In this document: in pieces, positions 6,534 through 9,598 of the stretch
How positions within the stretch are numbered: position 1 is the first letter of the stretch
Layout of the letters: every line of letters begins with the position of its first letter
Source of the DNA: Akkermansiaceae bacterium UBA3385
GTDB taxonomy: Bacteria; Verrucomicrobiota; Verrucomicrobiia; Verrucomicrobiales; Akkermansiaceae
Direction of reading: 5' to 3'
NCBI GenBank assembly: GCA_002358905.1
Contig: DEPT01000039.1
Coordinates: 1 to 9,598, forward strand
DNA length: 9,598 nt
The notes under the pieces: generated by a model
The model's database searches: none
Told to the model about the DNA's origin: nothing
Seen by the model: only the letters and a program-made list of their open reading frames with translations
Translations under genes and position numbers: made by a program

Positions 6534-7339
6534 ACACTGCATTTATAGAGAGCTTTGATATCAACAGCTGCCGCGCGGCACTCTCCTCTTTCTGGACGAG
6601 CATCAGCGACATCAGACAGCACGACAAAGGTATCGCTTTTTCTCTGCCCGTCCTTCTGGCGGATGGCTGGCAAGTCACTCTTTATGCGGAAGAAGAAATA
6701 CCGGGGCACATTACCCTGCGAGACCGAGGCAGAATGAGCTCGTGGCTATATACCCGCGGAGTCAACATACAAAGCTCCGTCAATCGCGGCATTGTGGAAC
6801 GCTTCATGAGCGAATACGGAGTAACGTCCGATGCCACCGGCTTCAATAAAACACTGAAACTCCCTCTCGACCCCGCTGAAATTCAACTCTTCGGATGCTT
6901 CCTCTCCGCAGTCTCCCATCTGGTCAACAGAGTGCAGAAACAAGCACCGGCGCGCTATGTGGCTTACAGCACCGTCATCAACGTAGCAAACCAGCTCGAG
7001 ATGCCGCATAAGCCCAGGGTTGCCTACACCACCCCGCATCGCACCATCACCGTCGATTTGTCCCTGTACGGGCAGAATGAGCGCACCTCACTCGTCCAGA
7101 CATTCGACCAGCGAGACCCGCACACCGCTACAGACTCCATGGAACTCTGGAGCGCCCGACTCACTGAAATCTCTGACACCGCACCGCAATTATACGCCAC
7201 AGCACTCATCTACAATGAAGACGTGTGCGACATTTCCCCCGAAGTCCTCGCAGTAGCAAAATCCCGGGTAGACTTCGTATGTCCATCGCACAGAAGCGAT
7301 GAAATCTCCGATTTCTTCACCCGCGAACTCGCCTGCTAA
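6530..7339 (+). CDS. DUF1828-like protein, second gene of a two-gene operon
   Basis: 269 aa from GTG 6530. Residues about 35-135 have the DUF1828 pattern: a strand-rich block PVLLADGWQVTLY (40-52), then HITLRDRGRMSSWLYTRGVN (60-79; the ..DRG....L...G.. turn), a helix with RFMSEYGV (91-98), and FLSAVSHLVNRV (124-135). The C-terminal half (about 165-265, including TFDQRDPHTA and RVDFVCPSH) may be the DUF1829-type partner domain. The molecular function of these domains is not established; they occur mostly in accessory and mobile regions. It is translationally coupled to the 166-aa gene, so the two products probably work together. The operon ends at the terminator 22 bases downstream. Family assignment is by remembered pattern, not by search. 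Confidence 0.75.
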   Translation: MNTAFIESFDINSCRAALSSFWTSISDIRQHDKGIAFSLPVLLADGWQVTLYAEEEIPGHITLRDRGRMSSWLYTRGVNIQSSVNRGIVERFMSEYGVTSDATGFNKTLKLPLDPAEIQLFGCFLSAVSHLVNRVQKQAPARYVAYSTVINVANQLEMPHKPRVAYTTPHRTITVDLSLYGQNERTSLVQTFDQRDPHTATDSMELWSARLTEISDTAPQLYATALIYNEDVCDISPEVLAVAKSRVDFVCPSHRSDEISDFFTRELAC

Positions 7340-7360
7340 GCAGCCAAGCATCAAACAGGC

Positions 7361-7390
7361 CAAAAATGCCCGCACCCGCGGGCATTTTTG
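7361..7390 (+). terminator. Rho-independent terminator of the two-gene operon
   Basis: CAAAAATGCCCGC (7361-7373) pairs perfectly with GCGGGCATTTTTG (7378-7390) around a four-base loop: a GC-rich stem of seven pairs, then an A/T part with five T on the plus strand. With matching A on the other side it could also work in reverse, but minus-strand genes to its right are already broken here. Confidence 0.9.
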
Positions 7391-7413
7391 TTACTTCATC
7401 ACTTTATCACACT

Positions 7414-7551
7414 TTATTTTAACTCTTTACCCGTCTTCTGCAAATCTTTCATGCAGAGCAGATAATCCAGCCCGTTGAGATAAACCGCCTGGCGTATGTA
7501 AGTGTCAAAACTGATGGGGTTTGTGTCTATCTCAAATTGATAGCATGCAGA
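7414..7551 (-). pseudogene. Possible C-terminal remnant of an unidentified gene
   Basis: An open frame of 45 codons without a start, ending with TAA at 7414-7416. It reads like genuine protein, including FEIDTNPISFDTYIRQAVY followed by LNGLDYLLCMKDLQKTGKEL. It is closed upstream by TAG at 7552-7554, and the frame beyond that looks non-coding. I do not recognise the family. It could be the tail of a gene cut by rearrangement, perhaps the missing end of the RhuM gene upstream, though it does not resemble the RhuM C-termini I remember. Confidence 0.35.
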
Positions 7552-7580
7552 CTATGGATAGTTGCATGAATGAGAGAAGT

Positions 7581-7607
7581 AGCAATGTGCAAAATTTGCA
7601 CATTGCT
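7581..7607. repeat. Orphan palindrome with the ATPase-repeat core
   Basis: AGCAATGTGCAAA (7581-7593) and TTTGCACATTGCT (7595-7607) are exact reverse complements around a single central A. The centre, TGCAAAATTTGCA (7588-7600), is the same core as in the repeats around the ATPase gene. An outer pair, GAATGA (7568-7573) and TCATTC (7611-7616), could extend the stem. No ATPase gene is adjacent. Confidence 0.85.
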
Positions 7608-7691
7608 TTATCATTCTCTGTTGAAATCGTTTAAGCACGGCAAATTGACCAAGGCTAAGTGCTTTATTTATGTGCCAAGAGGAAAGAAATC

Positions 7692-7718
7692 CAGTTATCC
7701 GGAAATTTCGGATAACTG
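7692..7718. repeat. 10-bp inverted repeat downstream of the truncated RhuM gene
   Basis: CAGTTATCCG (7692-7701) and CGGATAACTG (7709-7718) flank GAAATTT. If the AAATTT centre pairs, the whole is an almost continuous palindrome with one extra G. It lies 23 bases beyond the point where RhuM similarity ends and resembles in layout the inverted repeat inside that gene. Confidence 0.8.
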
Positions 7719-7740
7719 CCACGAATGGTAGAATTGCCCC

Positions 7741-8052
7741 CTATGCTACGCTCCTGTGCGACCGCACGCGATATCCCACGGAAATCACCATATCCAGATT
7801 GTAGAAGTTCAATGGCTTAGTAGAAAATTCGAAATTTCCGAATTTTCTCATGGTCGAGGCTTCAACAAGTTCTCCATCGGCATATATATTCTTGATATGC
7901 TCGTTAATAGTTGACTTTGCTTTCTGAAACAGCTCCGCCATCTGATCTTGCGTCAGCCACACCGTATCATCCTCAAAGGTAACGTCAACCTTAGTCACAC
8001 CATCCGGCGTGGTGTACATCAGCAAAAAAGAATCCTGTTTATCGTAAGCCAT
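7741..8052 (-). pseudogene. Truncated RhuM-family gene (N-terminal third)
   Basis: 103 codons matching the start of RhuM proteins (named after a Salmonella SPI-3 gene; molecular role unclear). Visible: FLLMYTTPDG (9-18), the strongly conserved TVWLTQDQMAELF (30-42), STINEHIKNIYADGEL (47-62), and FYNLDMVISVGYRVRSHR (83-100). Family members are about 300 aa or longer and continue after this block with a WA-containing helix; here the frame hits TAG four codons after RSHR and nothing downstream restores similarity. It starts at ATG 8050-8052, with no Shine-Dalgarno or clear promoter. An intact N-terminal HTH-like segment could still make a short protein, but a decayed gene is more likely. Confidence 0.75.
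7822..7848. repeat. 10-bp inverted repeat inside the RhuM fragment
   Basis: AGAAAATTCG (7822-7831) and CGAATTTTCT (7839-7848) flank AAATTTC. It lies in the codons for residues 69-77 (RKFGNFEFS). The centre is AAATTT plus one base, the same arrangement as the repeat at 7692-7718. Confidence 0.8.
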
Positions 8053-8381
8053 GAATTAAAAACTCGTCCCTGTCGGGAATTACCTCAGCCGGTCTAGCAC
8101 AACCAATCCATGCAGTAAAGCAAAGGAACATGAAATCATGCCAACATACAAGAACATTACATCACGTCCCCCACCCTGCTTCGTCCCTATTCACCGTCAC
8201 GCCATAGTCCGGCAGGGCGGCGCAGAAACTATTCTCTATTAACTTAATCCTTTCCCTCCCGCCTCCAGAACATCCTAGCTTCAGTTCGGGTGGTAAGCAC
8301 CATATATCAGCGATAAATACCAGGGGCTCAGTTCAAGCTGCAGCTCAGGGAGATGCCTTTAATGAAATCTAATTGAATCTA
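8053..8381. other. Intergenic region, no supported gene
   Basis: 329 bases between the RhuM fragment and the FRG gene. The only protein-like trace is a startless minus-strand frame of 26 codons ending at TGA 8281-8283 (LSPWYLSLIYGAYHPN), possibly a remnant. A small perfect palindrome AGCTGCAGCT lies at 8336-8345. No terminator for the FRG gene and no promoter for RhuM could be identified with confidence. Confidence 0.5.
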
Positions 8382-9470
8382 TCAGCCAATCACGACCTTG
8401 TTTCCAGGAGCTACGACATGAGCATCACGAATGCCTTTAGCCAAATTATCTAAGTCAGGGTAAATATTCCACCGTCTCATGCCTGACGCAAGCAAATACG
8501 ACTTATAATACTCTTTATATTCAGCTTTGACAATAAACTCCTTACATTCATAGAAATCATTTACTCCAACAGTCGCTACCATTTTGGAATCAATCGGGGC
8601 AGGCGTATGCAATGTAAAACGGGAAAGTTGGTGCGTCTGACGACTCGTAAAATTATTAGGAGAATAAAGCAAAACAGATTCGTGTTTAAAAAGCTCGTGA
8701 TACTCTCCGGGAACAGTAACACCTTCAGGATTAGATGATAGAAGCTCAAATAAGCGTCTTTTCTGTTCTTTATCCCAAAATTCAACCTGAGGCTTTTTCT
8801 CCTTCTGCAATATTGGAATCATTGCCACGATTACGCCATCCTTATCTGCCTGGGCTATATTCTCAACCGCCATCCACAATGCCAATAGAGGACTTACGGA
8901 CCAATCTAGCAAACGAGTAGGCAAACCATGATGTTGCGCTATGACATACCACTCCTCATCAGAATGCTCTTCCTTCAAGATACCCGTTCCCTCTCTCTTG
9001 AAGGAAGACATCATCATTCTCTCTTTGTATAATTGACGAGGAGTATACCAATCATTATCTTGCAATATGATTCGTACATGCTGATATGTAGACTGACAGA
9101 AATCCTCTCGGAAAACACCAGGAATCAGAGGCCAATCCACATTTGCTTGACCACGAAACCACCAAATGGGATCTCCAAGCTCCATGAATTCAGATGATAA
9201 TGATGCCACAAATTTATTGAACTCCTCCACAGCCTCTCTATATGCATCAGTCATGCACAATCCATTGCGCAAAGTAAAAGCCCATTGCCAATCTCTATTC
9301 AAAGCAATCTTTACAGCGTCGTTAATACTTCCCTGATACCACTTATTCTCAGGCATGACATCGATTTTATAACGACACTTGGCATCATGTCGCAATTCAT
9401 CCGTCATATGGTCAGCATAAATATCTAACGTGCCATTTGTATATTCGCTGTCATCAAGATTCCCTTTCAT
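8382..9470 (-). CDS. FRG-domain protein
   Basis: 362 aa from ATG 9470, soluble. The FRG domain (named for its FRG motif; biochemical function unknown) is clear: WWFRGQANVDWPLIPGVFR (103-121) and, further on, WYVIAQHHGLPTRLLDWS (174-191) followed by PLLALWMAVE. About 100 residues precede the domain, and about 130 residues without a recognised motif follow the hydrophobic strand VIVAMI. The frame is open back to a TTG at 9506, but that TTG is the first three bases of the -35 box, so ATG 9470 is the better start. The gene is visibly AT-richer than glnN and the MFS gene, which suggests acquisition by transfer. A partial frame on the same strand ends 77 bases upstream. Confidence 0.85.
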   Translation of the reverse strand: MKGNLDDSEYTNGTLDIYADHMTDELRHDAKCRYKIDVMPENKWYQGSINDAVKIALNRDWQWAFTLRNGLCMTDAYREAVEEFNKFVASLSSEFMELGDPIWWFRGQANVDWPLIPGVFREDFCQSTYQHVRIILQDNDWYTPRQLYKERMMMSSFKREGTGILKEEHSDEEWYVIAQHHGLPTRLLDWSVSPLLALWMAVENIAQADKDGVIVAMIPILQKEKKPQVEFWDKEQKRRLFELLSSNPEGVTVPGEYHELFKHESVLLYSPNNFTSRQTHQLSRFTLHTPAPIDSKMVATVGVNDFYECKEFIVKAEYKEYYKSYLLASGMRRWNIYPDLDNLAKGIRDAHVVAPGNKVVIG

Positions 9471-9477
9471 ACCTCGG

Positions 9478-9506
9478 TATATACTCCCATGGTCACAATC
9501 AGTCAA
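9478..9506 (-). promoter_or_regulatory. Sigma70-type promoter of the FRG gene
   Basis: On the minus strand: TTGACT (9506-9501), exactly 17 bases, then TATATA (9483-9478). Each box matches five of six consensus bases. The predicted transcription start is about 9471, within a base or two of ATG 9470, so the mRNA is probably leaderless. Confidence 0.7.
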
Positions 9507-9546
9507 ACCGTTTTTCTTTATTTTTCACCTTTTTGTACTAATAGCT

Positions 9547-9598
9547 TCATACATTTAGGTCTTTTTTAGGCATAAGCATTTCTATGAGTCCATCAATG
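9547..9598 (-). CDS. Possible C-terminal end of an upstream gene, cut by the window edge
   Basis: The minus-strand frame entering from the window edge reads IDGLIEMLMPKKDLNV and stops at TGA 9547-9549. It is protein-like and is in the orientation expected for a partner upstream of the FRG gene, 77 bases away. Sixteen codons are too few to name a family or to be sure it is coding. Confidence 0.35.
   Translation of the reverse strand, partial: IDGLIEMLMPKKDLNV

Overview
The window looks like a piece of a Verrucomicrobiota chromosome, most likely Akkermansia or a close relative. This is inferred from a type III glutamine synthetase, GC-rich core genes, canonical sigma70-type promoters (TTGAC / TATAA) rather than the Bacteroidota type, and an accessory gene set (AAA_14/DUF4143 ATPase, RhuM, FRG) common in gut bacteria. 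No rRNA, tRNA or other taxonomic marker is present, so the assignment is moderate.

Left part (1-3982), core-like. glnN (type III glutamine synthetase, minus strand) is followed by a clear rho-independent terminator. To its right, a small two-helix membrane protein gene on the plus strand has its own promoter and is apparently broken by a one-base frameshift. Its stop overlaps, tail to tail by four bases, the stop of a minus-strand MFS transporter. The MFS gene has a textbook promoter that places its likely start at 3942.

Middle part (4064-5462). A minus-strand ATPase with Walker motifs, a winged-helix segment and a PD-(D/E)XK-like C-terminus (AAA_14/DUF4143) sits between two 43-bp imperfectly palindromic repeats that match at 41 of 43 positions in direct orientation. 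A third, perfect inverted repeat built from the same TGCA-(A/T)4-TGCA core overlaps the gene's own promoter. A fourth, orphan copy of the core lies at 7581-7607. This is the most interesting structure in the window: it looks like a compact gene-plus-repeat unit that may regulate itself and may move or pop out.

Right part (5466-9598), accessory. A repeat-rich non-coding stretch (22-bp palindrome, 31-bp tandem repeats) precedes a two-gene plus-strand operon: an uncharacterised 166-aa protein and a 269-aa protein resembling DUF1828, coupled by a GTGA overlap with a strong Shine-Dalgarno and closed by a strong terminator. Next come gene debris and inverted repeats around a truncated RhuM gene (minus strand), then an AT-richer FRG-domain gene (minus strand) and the tail of a possible further minus-strand gene running off the edge.

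Four genes (small membrane protein, MFS, ATPase, FRG) have a recognisable promoter whose -10 box lies only about 8-14 bases from the best start codon. This suggests leaderless or nearly leaderless mRNAs, in contrast with the Shine-Dalgarno-led two-gene operon.
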